Assembly: GCA_021372535.1 (NCBI GenBank)
Contig: JAJFUH010000164.1
Span: 1 to 19,150 of the forward strand
Origin: a bacterium
GTDB taxonomy: Bacteria; Latescibacterota; Latescibacteria; Latescibacterales; Latescibacteraceae
DNA: 19,150 nucleotides
Reading direction: 5' to 3'
Shown here: one piece after another, positions 7,683 through 14,464 of the stretch
Numbering within the stretch: position 1 is the stretch's first letter
Layout of the letters: every line of letters begins with the position of its first letter
The notes under the pieces: model-generated
What the model saw: the letters and a program-made list of their open reading frames with translations, nothing else
Told to the model about the DNA's origin: nothing
Database searches by the model: none
Program-made: the position numbers and the translations under genes

Positions 7683-8594
7683 ATGTCATATAATCACACC
7701 CCATCGAGACGCCGCTTTCTGGAAACCGGATTATCGGTGGCGTTCGCAGGGAAGTATCTGACTTCCTGTTCAGTGGAACGTTATTGTAAAAGGGATTCCG
7801 TTCTCTCCGGCCTTGGATTCCGGATGGTGACAATCCGGGGCGGGACGTATCGCGCAGGAGACATCGGAGACAGGGGCCTTGATAGAGAAGAACCGGTTCA
7901 TACGGTGACCGTGGACGGATTTGAGATGAGCGCTTATGAGGTGACCGTGGGGCAGTTTCGGAAATTTGTTGAAGAAACCGGCTACCAGACCGAAGCGGAA
8001 CGGGGAGATCAAGCCTGGGTTGTGTCTGGAGGGGAATGGGTGCAAAAACAGGATGCGAACTGGAAAAATCCCTATCTGCCCCAGACCGATAACCATCCGG
8101 TGGTGTGTGTGAGCTGGAATGACGCAATGGAATTTTGCACATGGCTGAGTAAAAAAGCAGGTCAGAAAATCGGGCTGCCGACGGAAGCCGAATGGGAGTA
8201 TGCCTGCCGGGCGGGAACGAAAACCAGGTACTATACCGGCGACAGTGAGGACGATCTGGATCGGGCGGGCTGGTATTGGAGAAACAGCGGGGACAGCCAT
8301 TTGCCCGGCGACTATAATCTGGTAAAACTGAATGAGAATAAATGCGGTACACACCCGGTGGGAATGAAACTGCCGAATGCCTGGGGCTTGTACGATATGA
8401 CCGGGAACGTGTGGGAATGGTGTATGGATCGGGTTGACAAGGATTACTATACATCGAGACCTTCCGAGAACCGTGTCTTTCGCGGTGGCGGATGGTACGA
8501 GCAGGCCGTGTATCTCCGAACTGCTTACCGCCACTGGCGCAGACCGTCGCACTCATACTGGGGCCTGGGTTTCCGGATAGTCAGGAGGCCGTAA
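7683..8594 (+). CDS. Tat lipoprotein with SUMF1 (FGE-like) domain lacking the catalytic Cys pair
   Basis: The 303-residue product has a twin-arginine signal (SRRRFL, residues 8-13) ending in a lipobox-like LTSC at Cys29, so it is probably a Tat-exported lipoprotein. The rest is a full SUMF1/FGE-sulfatase domain: MVTIRGGTYRAGD, EEPVHTVTVDGFEMSAYEVT, HPVVCVSWNDAMEFCTWLS, LPTEAEWEYACRAG, GNVWEWC, RVFRGGGWY and GLGFRIVR. True formylglycine-generating enzymes have two Cys after the RGGS block (C-x4-C) that bind copper and the substrate; here those positions are Glu and Leu within RGGGWYEQAVYLRTAYRHW. The protein is therefore unlikely to make formylglycine. The start at 7683 is favoured because its N-terminus parallels that of the next gene (x-P-SRRRFL). 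Confidence 0.87.
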   Translation: MSYNHTPSRRRFLETGLSVAFAGKYLTSCSVERYCKRDSVLSGLGFRMVTIRGGTYRAGDIGDRGLDREEPVHTVTVDGFEMSAYEVTVGQFRKFVEETGYQTEAERGDQAWVVSGGEWVQKQDANWKNPYLPQTDNHPVVCVSWNDAMEFCTWLSKKAGQKIGLPTEAEWEYACRAGTKTRYYTGDSEDDLDRAGWYWRNSGDSHLPGDYNLVKLNENKCGTHPVGMKLPNAWGLYDMTGNVWEWCMDRVDKDYYTSRPSENRVFRGGGWYEQAVYLRTAYRHWRRPSHSYWGLGFRIVRRP

Positions 8595-8730
8595 ACGGAT
8601 TCACCATGAATAAAAGATGTAAAACGGCTTGTATACGGATTTTCATTCAAGCCCGGAAGCATTCTGCATTGCCGTAAACTCATCCCAGCGTGATTCAATA
8701 TTGGGATTACCCTTGAAAAGGAGCCACATC

Positions 8731-9912
8731 ATGCCAGAGAACTTCAATCCGTCGAGACGCCGGTTCCTGAAAATCGGATCATCAATGGTTCTTGCCGGCG
8801 CTGCATCGTCATCCGGTGCAGGGGTGCTTTTCAAGCGCAGCTCGGCGGTTTCAAAGGAGCTCCTCGAAGTTGGACTTATCCTCGGAACAGGTGGTTCGAC
8901 ATTCTGGGGATCGGGTGGCATCTGGGACAGACTGCTCAATCCGCCGCCAGGATTTCCCCGTCGAACCGGGATGCTTTTTACCAAAGTATGGTCGGCCGAT
9001 CCACAGGTTGCGGAGCGGTTCAGTCAAAGAACCGGCGTGGAAATAGTAAAGAATTTCGATGGCATGGTGGGTAAGGTGCAGGGGATATTCCTGGATGACT
9101 TCTACTCTGTGGCCTATAATCACAAGCTTGCGCAGCCATACCTTGAAGCGGGAATCCCCATGTATATCAACCGTCCCTTTGCGGACTCGATGTTAAAGGC
9201 CCGTGCCATAGTTGATCAATCGAAAAAAGGGGGCGCGCCGCTCATCACCGCATCGGACTGGGAGCACCTCAAGGAAGTTCATGTTGTCAGAAACAGGTTC
9301 AAACCCGAAGAAATCACCGGCTACGAGGCGTATAATTCGAGCAACGATTATTATTCGCACGGTATCCATGGTTTGTGGTTCGCATATGCGGCGGTCGGCG
9401 GGGGCATTCAGTCGGCGGCGTTCAGGTCAAAGGACTGGCGCACCTGTGTGAATCCATACGATCCGGACAAGTGCGGCGTAACCCATGTGCTCTATAAAGA
9501 CCGTGGAAAGGGACAGTTCACCGGCAAGATATACGAAGGCCAGATGCCGGGAGTCGGCAGAAATAACTGCGCAATCATCGTTCAGCCGGGGAACAAAGAG
9601 TTCATCAACTACTGGGCGGACGATTGGGCGCGTGACGAATTCGAGTGGCTTCCCATGGTTCACCAGATCCAGCGGCTGTTCGAAACGGGCGAGATGTACC
9701 AGACACACGAACAGATACTGGAAAAAACCGCCATGTTCATCGCGGCGTTTCGATCCCACCTCGAAAAGAACGGCGAGATGGTCGCGCTCGATTCCCTGCC
9801 GGAAGATTGGGCCATCGGCTCCCCACACAAGGATAAATACTCGACGGCGGCGATCGAACCGTATGTCAAGCTCTTCGGGGAAGAGAAGGGGTTCTTACAG
9901 CCACAGGACTGA
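8731..9912 (+). CDS. Tat-exported Gfo/Idh/MocA-like protein
   Basis: The 393-residue protein begins with a twin-arginine signal (NPSRRRFLKIG, then an Ala/Gly/Ser stretch to about residue 30). The mature N-terminus has a Rossmann-like strand and glycine turn (VGLILGTGGST), a KVWSADPQVAERFSQRTG segment and YLEAGIPMYINRPFADS. These match the NAD(P)-binding half of Gfo/Idh/MocA oxidoreductases. The family's EKP motif reads NRP here, losing the conserved Lys, so catalysis may be altered. AAAGGAG eight bases before 8731 fixes this ATG over earlier in-frame codons. It follows the SUMF1 gene by 136 bp on the same strand. Exported members of this family act on sugars, sometimes with a pre-bound cofactor; the substrate here is unknown. 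Confidence 0.78.
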   Translation: MPENFNPSRRRFLKIGSSMVLAGAASSSGAGVLFKRSSAVSKELLEVGLILGTGGSTFWGSGGIWDRLLNPPPGFPRRTGMLFTKVWSADPQVAERFSQRTGVEIVKNFDGMVGKVQGIFLDDFYSVAYNHKLAQPYLEAGIPMYINRPFADSMLKARAIVDQSKKGGAPLITASDWEHLKEVHVVRNRFKPEEITGYEAYNSSNDYYSHGIHGLWFAYAAVGGGIQSAAFRSKDWRTCVNPYDPDKCGVTHVLYKDRGKGQFTGKIYEGQMPGVGRNNCAIIVQPGNKEFINYWADDWARDEFEWLPMVHQIQRLFETGEMYQTHEQILEKTAMFIAAFRSHLEKNGEMVALDSLPEDWAIGSPHKDKYSTAAIEPYVKLFGEEKGFLQPQD

Positions 9913-9939
9913 GAAAGAAGTATACGCTGCTCCGGTACC

Positions 9940-10018
9940 CTCCCCTTTCCCCTCTCCTACGCCTCCGCTCACGCTGCAGCACGGGCGAGGAGGACTTGCA
10001 CCAAAGGGTAATAGCACT
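9940..10018. repeat. GC-rich imperfect hairpin repeat
   Basis: Immediately after the Gfo/Idh-like gene, CTCTCCTACGCC pairs with GGGCGAGGAGG around a GCTGCAGC core, and the reverse strand begins TATTACCC as in the 103-bp repeat. Its G+C content contrasts with the AT-rich sequence to its right. It is probably another dispersed palindromic repeat and might also help end the upstream transcript. Confidence 0.4.
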
Positions 10019-10386
10019 ATTCTCAAACGAGTCTGATGCATGCCCCATATATGCTCTAATCATGGCGGTATTCGGATTTATCGAGAACCGAGCTTTGTTA
10101 CGTATCATGAGCGTTGATATGCTGAATTATTCTGACCGGTATTTTAAAGCGCCGGAGAAACTGAACATGAACAGGCAGGCAAACACTCTGTCAATCGTGC
10201 TATTCAGTATATATGGATTATATATTATACATTACAAACAAAACTGAACAGCATTTGGGGTAATTTGAAAACAATACACACATACTAGTGTGAATTATTT
10301 ACGGCGAGGATTACTGGAACAATTTAAATGCTGTAAACGATTTTAAAGATAGAATCTTCGGATAATTCCGTCTTATAAGATTATCT
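10019..10386. other. Gene-free stretch with a cruciform-like hairpin
   Basis: Open frames exist here but none has a ribosome binding site with protein-like composition. At 10345-10388 AAAGATA-GA-ATCTT pairs with AAGAT-TATCTTT, and the loop contains its own hairpin CGGA-TAAT-TCCG. The outer arm overlaps the stop codon of the small minus-strand membrane peptide, so it may stabilise or end that transcript. Confidence 0.4.
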
Positions 10387-10467
10387 TTAATCACTTTTTA
10401 AAACATAGATGATTATTCCGGTTATCACTATGCCGGCAATAATCAAAATGATAGTACGAATTTCCAT
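10387..10467 (-). CDS. Small single-pass membrane peptide (26 residues)
   Basis: This short frame starts ATGGAAATTCGTACT and encodes MEIRT, then about 17 almost purely aliphatic residues (Ile, Leu, Val, Ala, Gly), then IYVLKSD and TAA. The composition is that of a single transmembrane helix with a short charged tail. An AGGA box six bases before the ATG and a TTGACT-N17-TATTTT promoter upstream support expression. No family is recognised. It lies alone in a 900-bp gap and could be a membrane regulator or a toxin-like peptide, but nothing here decides that. Confidence 0.45.
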   Translation of the reverse strand: MEIRTIILIIAGIVITGIIIYVLKSD

Positions 10468-10523
10468 CCTGTTTCCTGCTTCTGTGAATAAAATGCTGAA
10501 CATCGTATATATAAAGATGAGAA

Positions 10524-10552
10524 AAAATAACGATTTTTCGCTCACTAGTCAA
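10524..10552 (-). promoter_or_regulatory. Promoter candidate for the 26-residue peptide
   Basis: On the minus strand TTGACT (10552-10547) and TATTTT (10529-10524) are separated by 17 bases. The -35 box matches five of six consensus bases and the -10 box four of six. Transcription would start about 50 bases before the ATG at 10467. Confidence 0.4.
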
Positions 10553-10836
10553 TAGAAACATCAAGCGATTGTCCTGATACAATAAATAACGGATTGGACA
10601 CATATTTTTTTATATAGGAGTCACATATTATAAAAATCAAACAGATATCGAACATTATCCGGGTTGAACGCGCATGATTACTGAATAGTTCCCGCTAAAA
10701 TGCTCAAGACATTAATCTACTGTCAATAGTGTCCCAATGATGTCAGTTCTGATTCGATTTATCCAACAGTCCAATGATTTTTTTATGATTATCCGCAAAT
10801 AACGCTCCCTTTCCCATTATACGTTGTGCACGTTTT
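10553..10836. other. Gene-free stretch
   Basis: AT-rich sequence downstream of the PHP gene's stop and upstream of the small membrane peptide. No gene, strong hairpin or recognisable repeat was seen. Confidence 0.35.
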
Positions 10837-12006
10837 TCAGGGTTTTACCGCGGGAATAAACGTGATCCTGACCATTAACTGCACTGAAAGGCCCGTATCA
10901 GGAGCAATCAGGAGATTGGTCACCCGAAAGGGAATGTTTATTTTTTTCCTGCCCGATAACTCTGCCTGTTTAGCCTGAATTGGCAGTAATACTGTCCTGT
11001 GCGGATAAAGGGTGATGTTTTTCGGAAAGGATATCGAGTCAGATTCCCCATCAGCAGTCAAATCATATTTAATGTCGGATGTATTCCGGATTTGAACGGA
11101 TACTCCGCCAGAACCCGTAATAGATACTTCAGGATTGATAATTTCGACAGATTCATCGAAGATCGGTTTGAGAAATTTTCCCTCGCCGATTATAATATTG
11201 TTCCAGTACACCGCCGTACGCCGGGCAAAAAGCGCTTCCTTGAGACCCTTTTCGGTCTTTTCTTTCACGAATACCAGCGTTATCGGTCTGTGTTCGCCAT
11301 TTTGGAAATCATAGTCGAAGGTTATCGGATCATGAACATCGGAATTACCGAGCATCGTCAGTTTCTTTTCGAGACACCATGCATGGGCGAGCGGATAGTA
11401 ATCCTTTCCGTTAACAACCTCGACACCGTGCAGCCAGCCTTTTTCATATAATTCACCCGTTTCGGGATACCACACTGCTTTACCATCCGGCTGCCGCCAT
11501 CCGGGATGATTATAGAATATGAACGCATCCTGATCGGCCGCGGCCTTCACAGCATCGAGGAAAACTTCGGCGTTGACAGGATTGACATCGTTCAGAAAGA
11601 GTGCATTGTAATGGCCTGGCGGCAGCGATCGTGTGATTTCGGCCCCTTTTATCAACATGACGATCAATCGCTCCGCAGACGGCTGTGCCAGTTCGTATGG
11701 CCTGTTAAAGTTGGGGATGACATCATTTTTATGAGGCAGATATTCGATATGATCGGTAATCGAAAGCACATCGATACCTTCCCGCCAGACCTCCTCTACT
11801 CGCGCAGAAGGCCATACAACCCCGTCGGAGAAAACGGTATGTGTATGAAAGTCGCATTTCATCGTAATGTATCCCCGGATATCCGGGATACCAATTTCCT
11901 TCCGCACTCCCGTCTGAGCCGGGATTACATTCGTGATGCCTGTCATAAAAAGAACGAACCATGTCAGCATATATACGATACTTCTGCCTGCGTAACGGAT
12001 TTTCAT
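10837..12006 (-). CDS. Secreted PHP-domain phosphoesterase
   Basis: The 389-residue protein has an N-terminal signal sequence (basic start, hydrophobic residues ~10-30, PAQ end). A PHP domain follows with most metal ligands visible: DFHTHTVFSDG (His54, His56, Asp61), ITDH (Asp85-His86), KGAEIT, FYNHPGW and GNSDVHD. PHP domains hydrolyse phosphoesters with two or three metal ions. The last 100 or so residues are beta-rich with no motif I recognise, possibly a carbohydrate-binding or Ig-like domain. AAGGAG six bases before this ATG selects it over the ATG two codons upstream. It lies 328 bp downstream of the MutY-like gene on the same strand. A role in periplasmic phosphate release from organic phosphoesters is plausible. 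Confidence 0.85.
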   Translation of the reverse strand: MKIRYAGRSIVYMLTWFVLFMTGITNVIPAQTGVRKEIGIPDIRGYITMKCDFHTHTVFSDGVVWPSARVEEVWREGIDVLSITDHIEYLPHKNDVIPNFNRPYELAQPSAERLIVMLIKGAEITRSLPPGHYNALFLNDVNPVNAEVFLDAVKAAADQDAFIFYNHPGWRQPDGKAVWYPETGELYEKGWLHGVEVVNGKDYYPLAHAWCLEKKLTMLGNSDVHDPITFDYDFQNGEHRPITLVFVKEKTEKGLKEALFARRTAVYWNNIIIGEGKFLKPIFDESVEIINPEVSITGSGGVSVQIRNTSDIKYDLTADGESDSISFPKNITLYPHRTVLLPIQAKQAELSGRKKINIPFRVTNLLIAPDTGLSVQLMVRITFIPAVKP

Positions 12007-12234
12007 GCCATGCTCCTTTTTGGTGTTTACTTTTCTATAAGATAAGTCGATGTTTATTTATGTGATTGTTATCGGAAAGATAAAATAATTTTCACGTTTT
12101 AAACAGAAATTATTCAGTAAAAAATCAGATATTTACTAATAGATACTTTTCAAGCAATAAATTTATCATACATTTATCGATTATCAGTTTCGTTTTCCCA
12201 TGTCGTGGAGAACAGTCCGGTATGAAGGCACTGT
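12007..12234. other. Leader region of the PHP gene
   Basis: Very AT-rich. A TTGCTT-N16-TAAATA pair on the minus strand is a weak promoter candidate. No gene was found. Confidence 0.3.
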
Positions 12235-12335
12235 TATTACCCTCACCCTCGGTCTCTTTCCCGTAAACAGGAAAGGGAAGAAAACCATTATATCAGACAT
12301 TCGAGCATGTAACAAATAATTATTTCGAAGGTTTC
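12235..12335 (+). repeat. 103-bp dispersed repeat, copy 2
   Basis: Second copy of the repeat at 4088-4190, in the same orientation relative to the window. Its hairpin is CTCTTTCC-CGTAAACA-GGAAAGGG. The right end meets the stop codon of the MutY-like gene (12335-12337), so it forms the immediate 3' tail of that transcript and may act in its processing. Confidence 0.75.
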
Positions 12336-13207
12336 TATTCACGATTTTTAATAACCGCACCGGAGCCGGACCGAGCTCCCATGATGAAAACCTCACCGTT
12401 TTCCATCTTAACAAGCCCTTCCTTTTCAAGAAGACGGAGAATCCGCATTGTTCTCTCATCTTCAAAACCGAGCCCCGAAATGAGTTCATGCGCCGGTAGA
12501 ACAGAATTGGCCGTAAGCGAACGAATGATGGCTCCCCTGATCTGACGGTTTGAGCCGATGAAGGAGCTCTGTTTCTGGTAGTGGGCGCTTTTTCGCGCCG
12601 GATTTTTGTACGTTTTTTTCAGCTCAGCGCCGTAATCCATGAGCGCATAATACCACCTGCGGGGATTTTCACGGTCGAGGGTTATTTCGATAAGCGGGAT
12701 AATATCACTGTCTTTTATTCCGGCACAATCGGCGAAGAAACTGTGAATGAAAACACTTCGTATGTTTGTTTCGATAAAAACGACCGGCCTGTCGAATGCG
12801 AATGCGGCAATCGCCCCGGCGGTGTACCTGCCGATACCCGGAAACGTCTCCAATATTTCAGGTTCCGATGGGAGTATCCCGTAATAATCTCGTTTGACCC
12901 GTATTGCCGTTTCACGGAGCGACTGAGCGCGCCGGTTGTAACCGAGCCCCTGCCAGGCTCGCAGTACATCGAGCAGGGAAGCCTCTGCCAGAGCGGTAAA
13001 ATCCGGAAACATCTCTGTAAATGAAATGTATTTTGTTATGACCCGTTCGACCTGGGTCTGCTGGAGCATAAATTCCGAAACAACGATATGGTATGGTTCT
13101 GTGGTTTCACGCCAGGGGAAAATACGGGGACTGAGGGAATAATTATGGTAAATATTGTCACGAAACTCATGGATTTTTTTGGGCGTGAGTTTTTTAATAC
13201 CGGTCAT
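12335..13207 (-). CDS. MutY-like DNA glycosylase without iron-sulfur cluster
   Basis: The 290-residue protein is an HhH-GPD glycosylase of the MutY type. It shows FPWRETTEPYHIVVSEFMLQQ (catalytic Glu45), WQGLGYNRRA and the helix-hairpin-helix FPGIGRYTAGAIA (122-134). The catalytic Asp expected after the hairpin is Glu146 in FIETNIRSV. The four cysteines that normally bind a [4Fe-4S] cluster after MDYGA are absent; that segment is Lys/Asn/Ser-rich and ends in GSNRQIRG. The usual C-terminal NUDIX-like domain is replaced by a short winged-helix-like tail (~215-280). Such cluster-less relatives are known from several lineages, and their base specificity may differ from A:8-oxoG. AGAGGA precedes the ATG. 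It is likely cytoplasmic. Confidence 0.85.
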   Translation of the reverse strand: MTGIKKLTPKKIHEFRDNIYHNYSLSPRIFPWRETTEPYHIVVSEFMLQQTQVERVITKYISFTEMFPDFTALAEASLLDVLRAWQGLGYNRRAQSLRETAIRVKRDYYGILPSEPEILETFPGIGRYTAGAIAAFAFDRPVVFIETNIRSVFIHSFFADCAGIKDSDIIPLIEITLDRENPRRWYYALMDYGAELKKTYKNPARKSAHYQKQSSFIGSNRQIRGAIIRSLTANSVLPAHELISGLGFEDERTMRILRLLEKEGLVKMENGEVFIMGARSGSGAVIKNRE

Positions 13208-13495
13208 GGTTCCTCTTTAAAAAACAGGGGAAATTCCAGCATAGTGCAATATTATTTGTTTTTTTTCATCCGTTGAGGTAACATGCATCCATAATATACT
13301 CTGAACGTATAAAAATAGAGCCCTGATTTTTATCTGAAATACTCATAACAATTTCACCACGGAGACACGGAGGACACGGAGAAAAGATATTCATGTCATG
13401 ACATGTTTTTATCACCATAAAGACACCAAGACACAAGAAGAAATAATAGATTATTTATATTATAAATAATAACAATTTTTCGTCACATTTTCAGC
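13208..13495. repeat. Repeat cluster: ACCACGGAGACAC copies and AT palindrome
   Basis: Two variant copies of the purine-rich repeat lie here: CACCACGGAGACACGGAGGA at about 13355-13386 and CACCATAAAGACACCAAGAC at 13412-13439. An AT palindrome (TTATTTA-TATTA-TAAATAA) lies near 13451-13469. No gene is present between the MutY-like and DsrE-like genes, which are transcribed divergently. Confidence 0.55.
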
Positions 13496-13893
13496 CGGGA
13501 TTATTCATGAAAATATTTAACCACGAAGACACAAAGACACAAGGGCTCCTCTAATAATACCTTATAGGGGAGCGAATTATAAAAAAGTTACGTTTTTTCT
13601 CAAAGCCCCCTTCCGTCACTTCGTGACACCTTCCACCGTTCCGGGGGCAGGTAACTACCGGAGTTGCAACGACTTCCCTTGCCCCCTTCAGGGGGAAAGG
13701 GATTGAGGGTTAGGGGGCTGTTGTATAAACCAGAATGATTTTTAAAATTTTACAAGATAAATAGAGATACCCACAAATTTATGCAACACATCATTTGTAT
13801 TATCTTTAGCAATTATTAAACGTTAACACCAAAAAAGAAATAGATAAAAAATATAATCTGCGAAAATACGTGTTCTGTCGAATTTTATGAATC
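13496..13893 (+). repeat. Dispersed repeat, copy interrupted by an insertion
   Basis: The left block (CCGGGATTATTCATG, then AACCACGAAGACACAAAGAC) and the right block (ACAAATTTATGCAACACATC through AATCTGCGAAAATACGTG to GAATTTTATGAATCG) match the left and right halves of 7236-7405 in order. The two halves are pushed apart by 229 bases, marking a later insertion into an older repeat. Confidence 0.7.
13543..13771. mobile_element. Non-coding insertion element inside a repeat, with CACAA duplication
   Basis: The insert is flanked by CACAA at 13538-13542 and again at 13772-13776, where the uninterrupted copy near 7281 has CACAA once; this fits a 5-bp target-site duplication. Its ends are imperfectly inverted around a shared CTCTA. 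Inside, AGCCCCCT (13604-13611) pairs with AGGGGGCT (13712-13719), and TCACTTCGTGA and CCCCCTTCAGGGGG are smaller hairpins. No protein is encoded, so a transposase elsewhere would be needed. Confidence 0.55.
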
Positions 13894-13953
13894 GATCGTA
13901 TCAGAATTCAAATGAATGCAAAAAAACATATGTATTAAAAAAGGAGAAAAACC

Positions 13954-14403
13954 ATGAACCGTCGCATGAAAATGATTCTGTTTACCGGCATTATTTTCGG
14001 TGTTTCGTTGTTTTCTTACCTTCTCGTGCAGAGTACCCCGAAAGCGGAGGCAGCAGAAATGACCCAACCGTCAAAACTCGTCGTGGTGTGGACCAGCGGC
14101 GACCGTGATGTGGCGTTGAAAACGGCGTTCATGTATACCTACAACGCCAAGAAGAACAAATGGTGGGATGAAGTCAAGCTCGTAGTCTGGGGGCCTTCGT
14201 CAAAACTGCTTTCGGATGATCAGGAACTTCAGGATTATATCAAGAAGATGAAAGACGAGGGAGTCATACTCGAAGCATGTAAAGCCTGTTCCGACATGTA
14301 TGGCGTCTCGGATAAACTGAGTTCCCTCGGAATCGATGTGAAATATATGGGCAAGCCGCTCACCGAAATGCTCAAATCCGGCTGGGTATCATTGACGTTT
14401 TAA
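13954..14403 (+). CDS. Exported DsrE-family protein
   Basis: The 149-residue protein has an N-terminal signal sequence or anchor (MNRRMKM, hydrophobic to about residue 25, then STPKAEAAE). The mature part is DsrE/DsrF-like: KLVVVWTSGDRDVALKTAF, EVKLVVWGPSSKLL, a CxxC-type EACKACSDMYGV near residue 109, and LGIDVKYMGKPLTEML. DsrE proteins often carry sulfur as a persulfide on a conserved Cys; the pair here could serve that or a redox role, but activity is not shown. AAGGAG eight bases before the ATG fixes the start. It converges on the anti-sigma gene and has no sulfur-pathway neighbour in the window. Confidence 0.82.
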   Translation: MNRRMKMILFTGIIFGVSLFSYLLVQSTPKAEAAEMTQPSKLVVVWTSGDRDVALKTAFMYTYNAKKNKWWDEVKLVVWGPSSKLLSDDQELQDYIKKMKDEGVILEACKACSDMYGVSDKLSSLGIDVKYMGKPLTEMLKSGWVSLTF

Positions 14404-14413
14404 ATCATGAGGA

Positions 14414-14440
14414 ACCGGATGGCACCGGTGCTGTTATTTT
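14414..14440 (+). terminator. Weak terminator after the DsrE-like gene
   Basis: ACCGG-ATGGCA-CCGGT forms a 5-bp stem followed by GCTGTTATTTT. The stem is short and the T-run broken, so this is a weak intrinsic terminator at best, placed between two convergent genes. Confidence 0.3.
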
Positions 14441-14464
14441 CTCAGAAATGATTCCATCGAAGGC

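Noticed and set aside
7770-8552. Long minus-strand frames opposite the SUMF1-domain gene
   Set aside because: They are antisense shadows; the plus-strand frame has a signal sequence and the complete SUMF1 motif set.
4291-9912. Sulfatase-to-Gfo/Idh genes considered as one operon
   Set aside because: Gaps of 290 and about 700 bp filled with dispersed repeats make a single transcript uncertain; only SUMF1 and Gfo/Idh are reasonably close.
9996-10247. 83-residue plus-strand frame after the Gfo/Idh-like gene
   Set aside because: It begins inside a dispersed hairpin repeat, lacks a ribosome binding site and has no protein-like pattern.
10391-10603. 70-residue minus-strand frame
   Set aside because: It overlaps in another frame the 26-residue membrane peptide, which has the better ribosome binding site and composition.
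13355-13550. Closely spaced ACCACGAAGACACAAAG units considered as a CRISPR array
   Set aside because: Spacing and unit sequence are irregular, no uniform spacers are present and no cas gene is near; they are dispersed repeats.
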